Below are positions 1-12,255 of a stretch of 64,000 nucleotides of DNA, in pieces; position 1 is the stretch's first letter, and each line of letters begins with the position of its first letter. Both the position numbers and the translations under genes were made by a program. The notes below the pieces were generated by a model. The model was not told the origin of the DNA, searched no databases, and saw only the letters and a list, made by a program, of their open reading frames with translations. This DNA is from Linyphia triangularis (taxonomy: Eukaryota > Arthropoda > Arachnida > Araneae > Linyphiidae): contig OZ021733.1 of assembly GCA_963978545.1 (NCBI GenBank), forward strand, positions 28,333,330 through 28,397,329, read 5' to 3'.

Positions 1-149
1 GGACCATTAGGTGTGATGCGGAAATTCGATGCAAGGCCAATGACTGTGTTTAGTTTTTATGAAGCAAATCCATAAACACCAGCCGAACCTAAAATGTCTC
101 GAGTTGCTGATTCCTCCGCGCGAAAAAGGCATGGAGTGCAAAGGGTTAA
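1..149. mobile_element. TTAA MITE family M1, 5'-cut by window edge
   Basis: Right part of a piggyBac-like non-autonomous element. It ends in TGGAGTGCAAAGGGTTAA, with the TTAA target at 146-149. Complete relatives lie at 32453-32654, 25014-25223 and 63731-63942, and start TTAACCCTTTGCACTCCAG, the inverted counterpart. Confidence 0.8.
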
Positions 150-727
150 CGAAACCAAGTGGAGCAGTGGTAGCGCATTGCGCTACCACACCACAGGTCC
201 GATCCCCGAACTGGGCAAGGTTGACTCGGTCTTTTGATTAAGTGGGTTAATTAAATAATTAAATGAGAACCAAGCATGCTCTTGGGAACTAAACAATGGG
301 GGTTCCGCGTCAGACTGACCATCCGACTGGAACACTGCTGTATGGAACCCCGGAGCCCATGGTCAAATAAGCTGGATTGGGCACAGCAGGCCAAGCCCCC
401 CCCCCCCTTCACGGGCTGTTATGCCACTGAGTTTAGTTTCTTAGATAATTTTAACAATAAACTGAAACTTCTCTATTCGTTAATTAGAACCTCCAGTTTA
501 TTTCGAAACAAAATACTAGTACTTTAAATTTAAAAACTTCTTTCCTCAAACCCCTATATGAGAATCAAACTTTTCCTGGTCGTGTTCTAGTCCTAATGTA
601 ATGAAATTCCCAGTAATTTCAATGATCTAGACTTATCATTTTCCCTGTAGACATTTCTATGGATTTGTTATATCCTCTGTCGACCGCATAAAACAAATTT
701 CTCAGGGCCCATTCCCATTATGTAGTG
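150..727. other. No gene recognised
   Basis: Mixed sequence with a poly-C run near 398-407. No gene or confident repeat is seen. Confidence 0.5.
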
Positions 728-905
728 CCCACCTGATGGCTGTGGGGTTAGAGCTATGGCTTCGCATGCCAAAGGTGCCAGTTTCAAATCCTGGATTAGG
801 CATGGATGTTCGTTGTGGTTAGGAATCCACGTTAATCTGTAGGTCCCGGCCTGATTAGTCGTTAATGTGCTTAAGTATAGGTCGTTGAGCGCACAACTAA
901 ACCCA
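728..905 (+). mobile_element. SINE-B copy
   Basis: tRNA-derived SINE. The head runs CCTGATGGCTGTGGGGTTAG, with a B-box-like TTTCAAATCC, followed by the core TTAGGCATGGATGTTCGT. The body contains TAGGTCCCGGCCTGATTAG and GGTCGTTGAGCGCACAA. Confidence 0.75.
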
Positions 906-959
906 ATATGTAGTTTGTTCGGGTTAACCGTAAATTTGTTTGACCTGGCAGGATTTCTA

Positions 960-1600
960 GTATTTTACACTCTTGTTTTTAATTACATCTGTATTTTATA
1001 CTCGTTTTTTCATATTACATTTGCATTTTATACTCGTTTTTACATATTACATTTGCATTTTATACTCGTTTTTTCATATTACATTTTATACTCGTTTTTT
1101 CATATTACATTTGCATTTTATACTCATTTTTTCATATTACATTTGTATTTTACACTCGTGTTTTCATATTACATTTGTATTTTACACTCGTGTTTTCATA
1201 TTACATTTGTATTTTACACTCGTGTTTTCATATTACATTTGTATTTTACATTCGTGTTTTCATATTACATTTGTATTTTACACTCGTGTTTTCATATTAC
1301 ATTTGTATTTTACACTCGTGTTTTCATATTACATTTGTACTTTACACTCGTGTTTTCATATTACATTTGTACTTTACACTCGTGTTTTCATATTACATTT
1401 GTACTTTACACTCGTGTTTTCATATTACATTTCTATTTTACACTCGTGTTTTCATATTACATTTCTATTTTACACTCGTGTTTTCATATTACATTTCTAT
1501 TTTACACTCGTGTTTTCAATTACCTTTGTATCTTACACTCGTGTTTTTAGTTATCTTTGTACTTTAAACTTGTGTTTTAGTTACATTTGAATTTCGTTAT
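960..1600. repeat. 32-bp AT-rich minisatellite
   Basis: About 19 head-to-tail copies of a 32-bp unit (TACACTCGTGTTTTCATATT plus ACATTTGTATTT), with unit variants TTTCTA, GTACTT and early TATACTCG. Because 32 is not a multiple of 3, all three forward frames stay open and repeat the same 32-residue peptide. This is an artefact, not a gene. Confidence 0.95.
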
Positions 1601-2420
1601 CAAACCAGAAAGGAATATAGGTCTTAAAAGGACCGTTTTGTATCATGCATATTTTATTTTGAATTGTGCTATCGTATAGTTCACTCTAAGAATTGAGCAT
1701 GTGCGATACTGAAGCTTTTTACCGCATGACGGGACAGGTTTGGCTTCAAATATCTGATCAGGAATCTGTTAAATTTTACCTTGAGATGAATAAATGCTTT
1801 GAACCATGAGACAGACACTTGAAATTTGAATAAAGCATAAAAGAATGGCACTATCAAAAGTCAATTCTAGGTAAAAAAGCATTTGTGAATATCAAACTGG
1901 TTTCAAGGAACTAGTCACGGAACATTGAGTAAGATGATTATTTGTTAGAATTAATAAAGTTATGTCCTTCAACCTATGAACTGAGATTTATTGTTCTGAA
2001 TATCAATTTACCGATTGTTTTTGTTTGTATGTTTAATTCTTTCGATCTTGAAGAGTAGGATATACGTTTGACGGCGACTCTTATAAAATAGCTAAACCTA
2101 AAACAATTGGAAGTATTTAAAAAAAAAATCAACCAGATTATTCTTTAGATTACCATTTTTAAATCCTCGGTATAATTGACTTTAATAACACATTTAACTT
2201 AAATTAAAGTCAACAGAAATACAAAAAGTTCAAATATTCTTACCATTTCTCATTAAAGTAAATACTATCGATTCAACTTCTCCAGTATAAGTGAATTTAA
2301 AAACTCAACTTTATATCGTATTAATGGCTTTAAGCAATTAAAATTTTAATTCTATGAGTTATAAAGCAGTACAGTCATAAAACAAAATATTTTATCATCA
2401 CGTTCAACACATTTAAATGT
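1601..2420. other. AT-rich sequence, nothing recognised
   Basis: No ORF, TIR pair or SINE seen. Confidence 0.5.
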
Positions 2421-2587
2421 TGGTTGGTTGATACACACGCTCAACGACCTATTTTTATGCGCAATCCCTAATCACGCCTGGACGTACAGCTTAACGGGAA
2501 TTTCAAACCACAACAAACACAGGATTCGAACCCGACAACTTTGGCATGAGAGGCCAGATCGCTAATCTCACAACCATCAGGAGAACC
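2421..2587 (-). mobile_element. SINE-B copy (diverged)
   Basis: Reverse orientation. The tail GGTTGGTTG is on the left, then CGCTCAACGACCTATTTTTATG, with a tRNA-like head ending in ACAACCATCAGG near 2580. The B-box region (GGATTCGAACCC) is intact. Confidence 0.7.
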
Positions 2588-2680
2588 AAAACATTTAAAT
2601 GACAATTTATTTGTTTATATCTAATATGGTATTGCAAAATATTTGTCTCTAAAGCAACACAATATATATTTAAATACAAG

Positions 2681-4395
2681 TACAGTACCCAAAAAAAAAA
2701 TCAGAACGATGGCTATATCTTGTGCTCTAATTGTTGAAATAACAAACAAAAGGTACCGTTGTAAATCGTGGAAGGTTTTTAATAATTGCATGTAGTTTTT
2801 TTTTTGTCATGAGGGGTCATCTACATATTAAAACAGAACCAATTTTGAAAAAGTTCAATAGCAACCTCGTAATATTATCCCATATCTGGATTCCCCATCC
2901 AAAAAAATGTCAAAATACAAAAATTTGTAATTTTCTAATGAATGGTTAAAAAGAAAATGATAAATTAATATTAAATAAAAAGGTTGGTTTTCGGGCCATA
3001 AATACTTAAATAATTAATATATTTCAGTAATTCTTTTTTCAAAAGATAGTTTGTGAATTGCCAAACATAAATAGCAATCAACTTTTGCATCCATTTCTTT
3101 TTTTAATAATTAATTATTAATTAATAAAACAATTAAAAAATATTTTTGAATAGAAACATACATTTTTTTGCTTTCATTAGATTTACCATGGTCTAAAACC
3201 CCCACACAATTTTTTTCTTTCCATATTGACTTTTAGTTCTCCTCGATTTTTTGCGAAAATGTAAAAAACGCTCACTTTAAGGGACCGTATAGTAGACGAC
3301 TTTTGAAAACTATCAGAGATTAATTCAAGGTAAACTAGAGGTGTGGAAAATCGCACAACGTTCAATTATCGTAAAATGGGGTGAATAGGAACAGAGGGGT
3401 GAATCGGAACAGAATTTCTTAAAATTACAAAAAGAAATATTATTTTATACAAACAAAGCAGTTTTATATTTTATATATATTTTTTTAATCTGTCTAACGT
3501 TTTTGAAATCGTGGAACATGTTTTGCGTGGTTTTCAATTTGTTTTTAAATTTTTTTTTTTAAATTACTTTCTTAAATTACATTTATTTAAAACCACATTT
3601 TTTAAGCAATTTCAATAAGTTATCCTTTGAAAATTTTACTGAATCATGTGATTTTTTTATTTTATAAATAATTTCAACGATCAAGTTACATTTGTGTTTA
3701 CAGTGAAAAGTTTCTGTAAAATAATCGCGCTTTGCTGAATTCTGTTTACTAATGCCTACATTTTATATTTATTAATTTTCTAATTATCAGTAGTATACGT
3801 TATACTTCTGCAATTACAGTTTTCGATATTTTATTTATTTCGTGTGAAGAATGCGCATCTTTAATGTTGTAAATAAATTATGTTACTTTTGCATTTACTT
3901 GGTATTTTTATATTAATCTTAAACATGACACTATAAATTCAAGTAGTTTCTATGCAGTTTTAGACTAATATTTGTATTTTTTAACGTCGTGAAATGCCGC
4001 ACTGACCGTTCGATTTCTCCCGCTGTGAAGTAGAACCTTAAAAATACATTTCGTTTTATTGAAATTCTCCCTGAAGATCGGTCAAAAAATGGTCGAATTA
4101 TTTTCGCTCATAAGTGACGTGTTTTTCAACATTTTGCATTGAAATTTCGTATAAAGAGTAAATGATGTATTCTAAATCGAATGAAATGATAAAAAAATCG
4201 GGGTTCGTATTGAAATTTTCGAAGATAGCGTTACTTTTACTTAGTAAAAGGTCCCTTAAGAAAAAAAAATTGCATCAGATATATAGAAAATCGTAAGCAA
4301 AACATTTTGGTGCACACTGTAAGATTCTACGATAATTAGAACCGAAGATATAGCCATCGTTCTGATTTTTTTATTTTTTTATTTTGGGTACTGTA
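2681..4395. mobile_element. TIR DNA element, ACAGTACCC family (long copy)
   Basis: Inverted ends TACAGTACCCAAAA and TTTTGGGTACTGTA are each followed inward by ATCAGAACGATGGCTATATC or its complement. A TA target suggests a mariner-type non-autonomous element. The same ends bound 47388-48369. A GTAAAATGGGGTGAATAGGAAC stretch at 3371 inside is a piece of the element family at 12818-14088. Confidence 0.7.
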
Positions 4396-4818
4396 CCATC
4401 GTATGTTTAAAAGAAAGTTCTTTTTAGGCTTTTTAAACTTTCTTAAAACCAACTAATAATCTAAGTTCAACAAATCAAGTAGTCGTCTAATCCTATAGTT
4501 TTTGTAAGTCCACCGCCAACAAAAAGTTCATCAACGGTTGATGGTATAATTTGTTAAGTACCCAAAAAAGATATAAATATTTGTGCCTTTAAACTCCAGG
4601 AAGTTTTCTAGCAAGTTTTTAAATGATGAACACAAAACGTTTTTAAACTAACTATCGGTGTTTCAAATTAATAATAAATCTAAAATGAATACCTTAAAAA
4701 AGTAGTAGAAAACCCTAACAAAAACATCGCAGCAAAAAAGGGCCAATTTCTTCAGGCAATATGGCCGTCAAAAGTATTGAGATCGAAAGTACAGCCAAGT
4801 CTAGGTTGGTGTAATGGC
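4396..4818 (-). repeat. Source flank duplicated at 29.14-29.40 kb
   Basis: The stretch 4584-4818, immediately downstream of the minus-strand SINE at 4819-4997, recurs reverse-complemented and nearly identical at about 29.14-29.40 kb, again attached to that SINE. This is the source flank of a proposed SINE 3' transduction. Sequence from 4396 to 4583 shows nothing recognisable. Confidence 0.8.
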
Positions 4819-4997
4819 CTTTTCTTTTTACTATTTTATCTGGCACCGTCAACACCATGAGAGCTATTGTGCACCGAAACATTCGTCATTTGACAAACCA
4901 ACATAAATTCACAAACACCCATGCCTTACACGGGACTCGAACCCGCAACCTCGCGGTCTAGAAGCTAGTGTGCTAACCACTATACCGTTTGGTCGGC
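4819..4997 (-). mobile_element. SINE-A copy, older subtype (transduction source)
   Basis: tRNA-derived head at right (GGTCGGC at 4991) and B box GGACTCGAACCC. It is flanked by a 14-bp target-site duplication GTTGGTGTAATGGC at 4805-4818 and 4998-5011. Its 3' end reads ...AGTAAAAAGAAAAG instead of the AACC tail of other copies. Confidence 0.88.
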
Positions 4998-5153
4998 GTT
5001 GGTGTAATGGCAATGAAAATAAGTGAGATTTTAAACGAGAGATTTTCTTCTTTGTTAAAATTCAACATATCATAGGCTTAAATATCTAGTTACAAAAATG
5101 TTTGTAACACTTGGATATTAAGTATTATGGAGCACTTATTGTGTTAGTGTTGT

Positions 5154-5285
5154 GACGCGCAGTGGCTAAGTCACACCAGCCCTTATTATCGTATACACCG
5201 CGGTGTTCGGCGGGGCAGGACCGAACACACGATCTGCAGCTCATAAGCTCGGTGCCTTTACTCACCAGGACACTGAAGCCCCATC
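5154..5285 (-). mobile_element. Possible third tRNA-derived SINE
   Basis: GC-rich island. On the reverse strand it has A-box-like CTGGTGAGTAAAGG and B-box-like TGTTCGGTCC. It is a single copy in the window, so the family call is tentative. Confidence 0.4.
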
Positions 5286-5289
5286 ATGG

Positions 5290-7725
5290 TTTAATCCTAT
5301 AAAAGCATGTTTGCATTCAATTACTTGTAATGATCAGTATCTGCAAAAAGATAACTACACTTAAGATATACGTATAGGTTTCAACATTTTTTTAAAATTT
5401 TCAATTTAAAAATTAGACCTTTGCACCTTGAAAAGTACATTATTTGTTAAACTGTTTCCAATATATTTTTTTTTTAATGTCTTCAATTTTAATAAATTAA
5501 CATTTAATCAACTAAATAGGCTAATTTCGAACGGTAATGACAAAAATTCTAATTAACCCACAGATACAATTTTAGTGTTCAATTAATGCGGAATACCCTG
5601 CTCTATGTTTTGACCCTATTAACAGAATTTTACAGTGTGTATATTTTGTGATATCATGCTTTAAGTGAATCTATTAGAAAAATCCAAGTTTTTTTTTATA
5701 CAGAATCTTATCTTTAAAATTCAATTTAAAAAATATTTATTTACAAATCACTTAGTATTTAAGGTCAAAACATTCAACAATGTATGCAGATTATATAGCA
5801 AAAAACAAATTTCAAAAAATATTATTTAAACTGGAGTTATTACTGTTTGAATGAAATTCAAAATAGAAAAAACTACAATCTGAGAATAACTTTTAAAAAA
5901 GTATTTTTTATATAAAAAACTCTTGTTATTATACTAATTATTATATATTTCCTTTTTAGTATGCTCCTCCATCATAGGGTTTTCTTCTTTTGTGTTGTTT
6001 TTATTTTGCTTTTGTTTTTTAAGGCCTTACAAATCTTCCCCGATTTTTGCGAGTTTTGCGATTTGAAGCCTATACTTATACCTTAACTTGTATATACCTG
6101 TTGTTCTTTTACAGAAGTCGTTATATAAGGGTACGAACAATTTGATAAAGAGCAATATATGGTATAAATTGGTACGAATAACCGACAGCAATACAGTTTT
6201 TTTCTTTTTTAAATACAAGATTTAAAATGCGGCGTTCTATTTTCACTTGAAATCTTTTCTTCAATTATTCCTATATGGAATTATAAATATAATAAAACAT
6301 GATCCAATCCTTTGCCCTTTTTATGAATATAACATGAATATTTAAAAAAAAACTGAATTATAAAAGACTATGGATCATTTTTCCAGGACCAATTTTTAAA
6401 TAACCTTATTCGGTGTGTTTAGTTACGATTCAAACTTTTTTTTGCCTTTGTAGAAAGACAATAGGCGCAATATAAAAAGTCAGGTAAACAACTACTATTT
6501 TGAGCATTTGCGAGGAATGATTAAGTGCAATTAATTAAAATTAAGTAATGATTAATTACAATAAGTATATTTTTAGTTTAACTATCACATAGATGTCAAT
6601 TGCTAAAATATTTCCTTTATGGTAATAAATGTTTTCTTAAAAAAATATAGCACATTTCATTTACGTTTGGTGGTAACTGTTATAATTACAATTGCATTAG
6701 TTTGTGACAGTTGATAAAATGTGCAGCTATATTTTTGTACGGGTTTAAAACGTTTTATCCCTATAAAAAAAATATTTTTTATAAATAAGCAACAACTATA
6801 GTTTAATTTATAGAAAAATCATCAAATTGTGTCATTTAATTACAAGCCCTTTAAATAAAAAAAAAGAGTAATTTGTTACAATGTGACCATGGAATTGTCC
6901 TAATAGAACATATTTAGTATACCCTATGTGATTATTTGCTTTCTAGCTTAACCACTTTTTTTATTTTTCGAAAATACCAAGAAATTAATAATGAGGCCAT
7001 AGATTGATTTTTATATCTTCTTGAACAATGAAGTCTGCTCTATTCATCGATCAAATCAACCTTGAAAGTGAAACAGGAAGTTCAAACAATTATGTAAAAT
7101 AATTAACAGTTCCTTGAATTGCATCATTACCGAGGAATTTTGTCCAAGAAGCTTTTTAACTTATATTTTAATTGTAAATTTCCTCAATGTCGAATATTCT
7201 TATGCCAGAGGAATTCATCCGATTACCTCACTATTATTCTGGAAGACATTTTGCAATGAAAACATGCGACATGTATTTCTTTACATTCAGTTGAAAAGTG
7301 CTTCGAGGAGATAGTTGAAAATCGGCTCCTTAACTTCAGAGCCGCATAGGTTGTGATCTGAAGACGAAATAGCCGCATAGGATTCTGGACTTCAATCATA
7401 ACACCTTGGCACGAAGTGACCTCAACCTTGAAGATTAAGTGTTGAAAGCAACTGAGGGTACATTGGGATTCAAATTATTTAAAGGAGTACCGTGATGAGA
7501 GTTTGACACATTGAATGATGTTGCATATTGAACTTTAAATTAAACAGTGATTAAATATTTGAAGATAAAGCAATATCGTTTTGATAACATATGTTTGAAT
7601 TGATTCTTGAAACAACCACTGGTAAGTGCAATATTTTGTTCACTGTTGATGAATTTTATTTAGTTTAGATATTTAAATTAAGGAGCATGTTAGTTTACAA
7701 AATCTCCTTTTAATACCGCCTGGAG
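5290..7725. other. AT-rich intergenic sequence, nothing recognised
   Basis: Long AT-rich stretch with poly-A/T runs. No convincing ORF, SINE or TIR pair. Confidence 0.5.
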
Positions 7726-7756
7726 ACGTGTGTGTGTGTGTGTGTGCGCACACACA

Positions 7757-7822
<66 letters not shown>

Positions 7823-7945
7823 CATATGAATAATATATAATAAGCTAATTAATAATATTAATGTTTCATTTTAATATATATATATATACTAATTAATAAT
7901 ATTAATGTTTCATTTTAATATATATATATACTAATTAATAATATT
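7726..7945. repeat. (TG)n-(TA)n microsatellite and about 50-bp repeats
   Basis: A TG run at about 7732-7746 and a TA tract at about 7762-7817, then copies of an AATAATATTAATGTTTCATT unit separated by TA runs. Confidence 0.9.
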
Positions 7946-8110
7946 AATGTTTCATTTTTATAAACATAACCGCTACTTAAATATTTGTCCTTTTTCAAAC
8001 ATTTTTTACTGGCACAAAAAATTATACGGACTATATATATGCTCTATGTAATATAAAATTATGTCTAATATTTAACTACTTCTGAATGTTGGGAAACGAC
8101 AGCCATGTAG

Positions 8111-8429
8111 TTAACCCAACGACGGGTGGCAAGTTTTCTTGCCAATTGTCGTTAATGGGTTAACTATTTTATGAATATTTTATTTATGATGAATATTTTA
8201 TCTATGATGAATATTTTATTTATGACTATTTTATTTATGAATATTTCACTTTTTTTCTTTGCTAATGAATTGCGATTGTGGTTCTACTTAGTGTTTTTTA
8301 AAAATCAGAAAAATAATTTTCCAAAAAATTTGAAAAATTCAAAGTATACCTTAAATGATCTAAATAAACAAGGTAAAAGTTAAAAACAATGACTGCTAAT
8401 ACATTTCGAAGTCGTCATTAATGGGTTAA
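8111..8429. mobile_element. TTAACCCA hairpin MITE and fragment
   Basis: TTAACCCAACGACGGG at 8111 is followed by a GGCAAGTTTTCTTGCC hairpin and GTCGTTAATGGGTTAA ending at 8162. A second GTCATTAATGGGTTAA lies at about 8414-8429. ATGAATATTTTATTT repeats fill the middle. Confidence 0.55.
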
Positions 8430-9240
8430 GATATACGATATGTCTTTAATGGGAAGAAGTTATGATACATTTAAAAACTAAAGTATTCACAATTTAAAAC
8501 AGTTTACACAAATACTAAATTTATAGCCAATGACTGGAAATGAAGTGTGATAGAAATCAAACCGCTGTTTCTAGGGATAGTAGACAGATTTTGCTTCAAC
8601 TTACATTAATTGAAGTACCATTGTAATACTAGATACGATGAAAATGGATCCCACACTTGTTACGCTAGTAGAGGAAACACCTGTTATTTTTTAGTGACAG
8701 AGGACAAAGAAAGCCGATTTTCGAAAGAACCTTAATTTTGACTGAAAGTAAGAGAAAAATTATTAGATAATGCCGTTTATATAGAGGTAAAAAGGGGGAA
8801 ACGAATATCTGACTATGGATATTTGTCAATTAACTTCAATGACATCGAATTCGGTGGTTGAATTTTATCAACAATTTTATATGAAAAATAATTCGTGTGT
8901 ATTTTTGTCCTTATACTAGTAATCAAAAGCTTTCGCATCAAGGTAATATCCGAAAATATTTTTTATCATAAGGCATAAAATACTATTTATTGTTCATGTA
9001 CATTATTTTCCTTGAATATAAATCGAGAGTACTTTTATCTTAGCCATAGATTTTAAGTACAATTTTTCGATTTATCTTTCTAAATATTTTCTAAAATATA
9101 TAAACTAGGTGTTATATTAATATCCTATTTTTGTCAATGAATATTTCTTGTGTTATGGAATAATTCCTCAGTAATATTGGCGTAATATTTTTGACAAAAT
9201 TCCATTTCGAGATATTTTTTGTGCATTTTTACATTTATAG
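8430..9240. other. AT-rich sequence, nothing recognised
   Basis: No gene or repeat structure supported. Confidence 0.5.
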
Positions 9241-9651
9241 TACAGGGTGTCTGAAAAGTCCTTGACACTGGACTGAACTGGAACTGGAGATACAGAGCCA
9301 TCTATAAACACATTTTGGAAGTAATTTGTTATAAGATGGGAAAATAAATTCTTGATTCTGTGAAGCATTATTGTGCGAACAGCATAGTCATACATCAATT
9401 TGTTGCTTTTTTATGAATTTTTGAAATATGTCAAGGACTTTTCGGTTGGTTGGTTGTTTTCAGATTATCTGGCGCCGTCAGCAACACGAGGGCTATAATG
9501 CGCTGAAACTTTCGTCATTAGACAAACCAACATACATTTACAAACACCCATGCCAAACACGGGACTCGGAACCCGCAACCTCGCGGTCTAGAAGCTAGCA
9601 CGCTAACCACTATACCGTTTGGCCGACCAAGGACTTTTCGGACACCCTGTA
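9241..9651. mobile_element. TIR MITE (TACAGGGTGTC family) split by a SINE
   Basis: The left end TACAGGGTGTCTGAAAAGTC and right end GACTTTTCGGACACCCTGTA are inverted with a TA target. The SINE-A at 9446-9628 sits inside its right terminal repeat. Confidence 0.85.
9446..9628 (-). mobile_element. SINE-A copy (NAHR partner 1)
   Basis: Full-length, flanked by 13-bp duplications AAGGACTTTTCGG at 9433-9445 and 9629-9641, both within the MITE end. Diagnostic bases are GCGCTGAAACTTTCG and GACTCGGAACCC. Confidence 0.92.
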
Positions 9652-10001
9652 TATTTACATTTAAACTGTGCAGTGTCCTAAAGGTATAGATTTTAAAATA
9701 TCACTCATGGTCGACTGGTCCTGGTCACAAACTACAGTATCCTTCGATTCCCTAATGATCACAGTTATAATACTAGTAAACGAGGAGGTAAAAAAAGTAC
9801 GAGATGAATATATACAATTATGATTTAGTCATCAGTATTAAATATAAGACTACTTCTTTGTGACCAATAAATATATAGAAATGTAATATTTTAGTATTTT
9901 TTTTAATGAAATTGAATCGTTGTTGATGGATGAAGTACTAGTAATGATTTAATTTTTTGTTTAAAAGCTAAAATGTTCCTTACGCAGCATCGTTTTAGGT
10001 T

Positions 10002-10187
10002 TGGTTGGTTGGTTGTTTTCAGATTATCTGGCGCCGTCAGCAACACGAGGGCTATAATGCGCTGAAACTTTCGTCATTAGACAAACCAACATACATTTAC
10101 AAACACCCATGCCAAACACGGGACTCGGAACCCGCAACCTCGCGGTCTAGAAGCTAGCACGCTAACCACTATACCGTTTGGCCGACC
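10002..10187 (-). mobile_element. SINE-A copy (recombinant, middle)
   Basis: Identical to the 9446 copy at all diagnostic bases. It is not bounded by matching duplications: left flank CAGCATCGTTTTAGG, right flank AAGGACTTTTCGG. Confidence 0.92.
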
Positions 10188-10558
10188 AAGGACTTTTCGG
10201 ACACCCTGTATATTTACATTTAAACTGTGCAGTGTCCTAAAGGTATAGATTTTAAAATATCACTCATGGTCGACTGGTCCTGGTCACAAACTACAGTATC
10301 CTTCGATTCCCTAATGATCACAGTTATAATACTAGTAAACGAGGAGGTAAAAAAAGTACGAGATGAATATATACAATTATGATTTAGTCATCAGTATTAA
10401 ATATAAGACTACTTCTTTGTGACCAATAAATATATAGAAATGTAATATTTTAGTATTTTTTTTAATGAAATTGAATCGTTGTTGATGGATGAAGTACTAG
10501 TAATGATTTAATTTTTTGTTTAAAAGCTAAAATGTTCCTTACGCAGCATCGTTTTAGG

Positions 10559-10737
10559 TTTGGTTGGTTGGTTGTTTTCAGATTATCTGGCGCCGTCAGC
10601 AACACGAGGGCTATAATGCGCCGAAACATTCGTCATTAGACAAGCCAACATACATTTACAAACACCCATGCCTAACACGGGACTTGAACCCGCAACCTCG
10701 CGGTCTAGAAGCTAGCACGCTAACCACTATACCGTTT
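10559..10737 (-). mobile_element. SINE-A copy (NAHR partner 2)
   Basis: It lacks the last bases of the tRNA head. Duplications are AGCATCGTTTTAGG (10545-10558) and AGCAACGTTTTAGG (10738-10751). It carries GCGCCGAAACATTCG, unlike the two copies to its left. Confidence 0.9.
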
Positions 10738-10933
10738 AGCAACGTTTTAGGAATTGTTTCTTTAGACATATTTGTGGCATAGGGAATTGTATATTTGTTG
10801 AAAAGATTTCAAATTCGTCTCCAGTAAAAGGGAAACCATGTTTTTTTTTAAAGGAGATATTAGCTTGCAAAACTAAATGACCAAAAAAAGGTTTAAAGTA
10901 GACAAAAATTCATCGACAAGATAGAACAAATTC

Positions 10934-11131
10934 CCCATTTGCTAAAAGTGACACAACTCAAAATTCATTTTTAACTAAAAGTGTGTACAGAAACCCAGAC
11001 TGCATGTACTTGAAGCTGGAAGAACGGTACAAATGAGTCTCAACATGACATTAACTAGCTTCAAGTACCTGCAGTCCGGGATTCTGTACACACTTTAACT
11101 CGAAGAATTTTGAGGTATGTTACTTTTTTCA
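10934..11131. mobile_element. Small fold-back MITE
   Basis: Arms are inverted: AAAGTGTGTACAGAAACCCA and CTGCATGTACTTGAAGC pair with GCTTCAAGTACCTGCAG and GGATTCTGTACACACTTT. Outer pieces CAAAATTC and GAATTTTG also pair. Confidence 0.7.
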
Positions 11132-11200
11132 CAAGGCTGCAATGCATGCATATGCAACGATTTTTGGGGGAACTAGTGCTACGACGTCTTCACTATCGGC

Positions 11201-11568
11201 TGGTTGTATTCAGATTATCTGGCGCCGTCAGCAACACGAGGGCTATAATGCGCCGAAACATTCGTCATTAGACAAGCCAACATACATTTACAAACACCCA
11301 TGCCTAACACGGGACCCGAACCCGCAACCTCGCGGTCTAGAAGCTAGCACGCTAACCACTATACCGTTCGGTCGGCAGCATCGTTTTAGGTTGGTTGTAT
11401 TCAGATTATCTGGCGCCGTCAGCAACACGAGGGCTATAATGCGCCGAAACATTCGTCATTAGACAAGCCAACATACATTTACAAACACCCATGCTTAACA
11501 CGGGACTCGAACCCGCAACCTCGCGGCCTAGAAGCTAGCACGCTAACCACTATATCGTTTGGTTCTCC
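11201..11568 (-). mobile_element. SINE-A dimer with 14-bp linker
   Basis: Two SINE-A copies (11201-11376 and 11391-11568), same orientation, flanked as one unit by TTCACTATCGGC at 11189-11200 and 11569-11580. The linker at 11377-11390 is AGCATCGTTTTAGG, the exact target duplication of the SINE at 10559. Confidence 0.9.
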
Positions 11569-11580
11569 TTCACTATCGGC

Positions 11581-12255
11581 AATCTGAAGCGTGGTGTATA
11601 ACCATCATAAAAAATATTCATTATTTCATTAAGAAATACTTCCAAGCAACCATTTTAGGGGGTCCGGCACATGACAATTTTTCAGATTATTAATTTCGAG
11701 TTTATTAATGTTTATTAAAATTTTTATTCTTTTCTTTAAATGATTCCTCATTTGTAATTATATCTCATTTTGAAGTATTTTTAATAGTTTTTTGGAGTAC
11801 ACCAAATGTAGGTATTTAATGCGTGTTTTTTAACTTCAAAGTCGAATTTCTCAAAATTTCGTTTTTTCGTGTTTAGGAGCACAATCAGTCTAAAATTTAA
11901 AAACAATTTTGACATATTTTTAGAAAGTCATAATTATTTAAATTATTTAAAAATAATAAAAATCTCGAGTTATAGTATTCAAAAGTATTTAAATATTATA
12001 CTGTGAAAGTTTCATAATGATTGAAGAATTGGCTATCAAATGAGATGCCCCTAAAATTGTTGAATTTAACATAGGCTCCTATGTAAGTGTCGAACCCTCT
12101 TAACATTGTTAATAATAGATATCTGTTGTGACTCTGCGATGAAGAACTCAACGGTGGGGTGTGATAGTTACAAACAAATCACAAGCTAAATCCCTCAATT
12201 TTCGACAAACAATGTGAGGACATTTCTACTAGGCAGCCCTCTCTCATGCTCTTCA
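11581..12255. other. AT-rich sequence, nothing recognised
   Basis: No gene or clear repeat found. Confidence 0.5.

Larger units (their letters stand above)
9446..10558. repeat. 559-bp direct tandem duplication bounded by SINEs
   Basis: The unit from 9446 recurs from about 10002 with period 559, nearly identical, including the SINE and 375 bp of its right flank. The middle SINE (10002-10187) has the left flank of the SINE at 10559 and the right flank of the SINE at 9446. Confidence 0.93.

Noticed and set aside
867..1590. Long overlapping open frames of 130-227 codons
   Set aside because: All three forward frames are open because a 32-bp minisatellite lacks stop codons; no start context or non-repeat sequence supports a protein.
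960..1600. Resemblance to a CRISPR array (about 32-bp period)
   Set aside because: There are no unique spacers; the unit is contiguous. The sequence is eukaryotic.
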